A DNA stretch of 64,000 nucleotides, taken from positions 62,001 to 126,000 of the forward strand of contig CANJSF010000009.1 in NCBI GenBank assembly GCA_947476925.1, read 5' to 3'. The notes under the pieces were generated by a model, which had not been told where the DNA came from, made no database searches, and saw nothing but the letters and a program-made list of their open reading frames with translations. Made by a program: the position numbers and the translations under genes. Shown piece after piece: positions 63,363 through 64,000 of the stretch (positions are counted from its first letter, which is position 1; the number at the start of each line of letters is the position of its first letter). Origin of the DNA: Rhodospirillaceae bacterium (GTDB lineage Bacteria; Pseudomonadota; Alphaproteobacteria; Rhodospirillales; Rhodospirillaceae).

Positions 63363-64000
63363 ATGGCTTATCTATCACTCAGCGACGAGACGCCCATTTA
63401 CTTTACAGACGAGGGCAAGGGTAAAACCATTGTGTTGCTGCAAGGCCTGATGCTGACAGCCGGATATTTTTGGCAAAAAAATCGGACCGAGATTGCCAAG
63501 ACCAATCGACTCATCACCTTCGACCATCGTGGACACGGGCTTTCCGGCAAGCCATTGAACGGACATACCATCAAACAAGGGGCCATGGACCTGAAGGAAG
63601 TCCTCGACAAGCTCGATTTGAAAGACGTGACCCTGGGCGGCGTTGCTTATGGCGCCATGGTCATGTTTGAATACCTACGTCATTTTGGCCCACATCGACT
63701 AGCGAAGCTTGCCGTCATCGAAGCACAAGTGCGCCTCACGAACGCTGCAGGCTGGGATCACCCAACGTTCGGAAATTTTCCTGCCGAAGCGGGGGCTGGC
63801 TTTGTTGCCGGCTGCCGTCAAAGCCGCGCCCCATTGAAGGGGTTCCTCGGCGGGGCGTTTTCAACGCCGCCTTCAGCCGACGTCATGAACGAAATGCAGA
63901 ACGAAACATGGCTGACGCCGACCGGTGCGGTCATCGAATACATCGAAGACATGTTGGCCGCCGACTATCGCGCCGACGTGGCCAAAGTACCCGTGCCCAC
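63363..64000 (+). CDS. Alpha/beta hydrolase-fold protein lacking the nucleophile Ser (partial)
   Basis: The frame is open from the ATG at 63363 to the window edge (about 212 residues). LITFDHRGHGLSGKP and the upstream IVLLQGLMLTAGYFWQ match the fold's oxyanion and strand regions. The elbow, where GxSxG is expected, reads GGVAYGAM: Ala at residue 95 replaces Ser. Acid and His lie outside the window. In acetoin dehydrogenase systems the E2 (AcoC) is a lipoyl domain plus an alpha/beta hydrolase; here those parts are separate genes. GAGGAGAGGG precedes the ATG. Confidence 0.8.
   Translation, partial: MAYLSLSDETPIYFTDEGKGKTIVLLQGLMLTAGYFWQKNRTEIAKTNRLITFDHRGHGLSGKPLNGHTIKQGAMDLKEVLDKLDLKDVTLGGVAYGAMVMFEYLRHFGPHRLAKLAVIEAQVRLTNAAGWDHPTFGNFPAEAGAGFVAGCRQSRAPLKGFLGGAFSTPPSADVMNEMQNETWLTPTGAVIEYIEDMLAADYRADVAKVPVP

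Overview
The window is chromosomal DNA of an alphaproteobacterium with fairly high GC. The lineage call rests on MipZ (a division-site ATPase largely confined to this class), a class I PHA synthase, a ClpS-ClpA pair downstream of a D,D-carboxypeptidase carrying a SPOR domain, a glnB-glnA operon and an aminotransferase-hom-glpX-recJ block. I cannot place it to genus. I see no insertion sequence, prophage, integron, CRISPR array or rRNA. There is one tRNA (His).

Layout. 0-3.8 kb: end of a secreted protein, an FAD oxidoreductase, then mipZ-VWA-DnaJ with overlapping frames. 3.9-10.5 kb: galU, ugd, two tandem MFS permeases and a phosphomannomutase/phosphoglucomutase, mostly nucleotide-sugar supply. 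10.5-14.9 kb: D,D-carboxypeptidase facing clpS and clpA. 15-20.7 kb: an envelope-modification island with a methyltransferase, a DUF1838 protein, a polyprenyl-phosphate glycosyltransferase (GT2), a ChbG/NaxD-type deacetylase and, on the other strand, an ArnT-like membrane glycosyltransferase. 20.9-23.3 kb: glnB-glnA and tRNA-His. 23.4-32.3 kb: accessory genes (MFS permease, VOC protein, two divergent SUMF1-fold secreted proteins, a membrane-anchored reductase / 2OG-Fe oxygenase / tannase-family operon, and another membrane glycosyltransferase). 32.4-33.5 kb: rplM-rpsI with a clear promoter, a leader hairpin and a terminator.

33.5-42 kb: a Tat-exported thiamine-diphosphate enzyme followed by a one-haem cytochrome c, a CpcT/CpeT-like protein, a TolB-propeller/amidohydrolase fusion, a second DUF1838 protein, argC and a gamma-carbonic anhydrase. 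42-46.7 kb: a phosphonate/phosphite-type ABC importer with two binding proteins, one ATPase and two permeases, preceded by a Pho-box-like direct repeat. 46.7-57.2 kb: GNAT, phaC, an OmpA-like lipoprotein, then aminotransferase-hom-glpX-recJ and an HdeA-like protein. 57.2-64 kb: PAT-type acetyltransferase, then an IclR regulator divergent from a fused E1 dehydrogenase, a free lipoyl domain, a TonB-dependent receptor and an alpha/beta hydrolase that runs off the window.

The most unusual items are: (1) the fused-E1 / free lipoyl / TonB receptor / alpha/beta hydrolase locus, whose hydrolase has Ala where the catalytic Ser should be; (2) a tannase-family protein with its nucleophile Ser replaced by Gly, translationally coupled to a 2OG-Fe oxygenase; (3) the exported ThDP enzyme with its own cytochrome c; (4) a GT2-deacetylase-GT39 set resembling the Francisella FlmF2-NaxD-FlmK lipid A pathway; (5) a Pho-box-controlled transporter with duplicated PhnD proteins that carry an N-terminal DxDGD motif.
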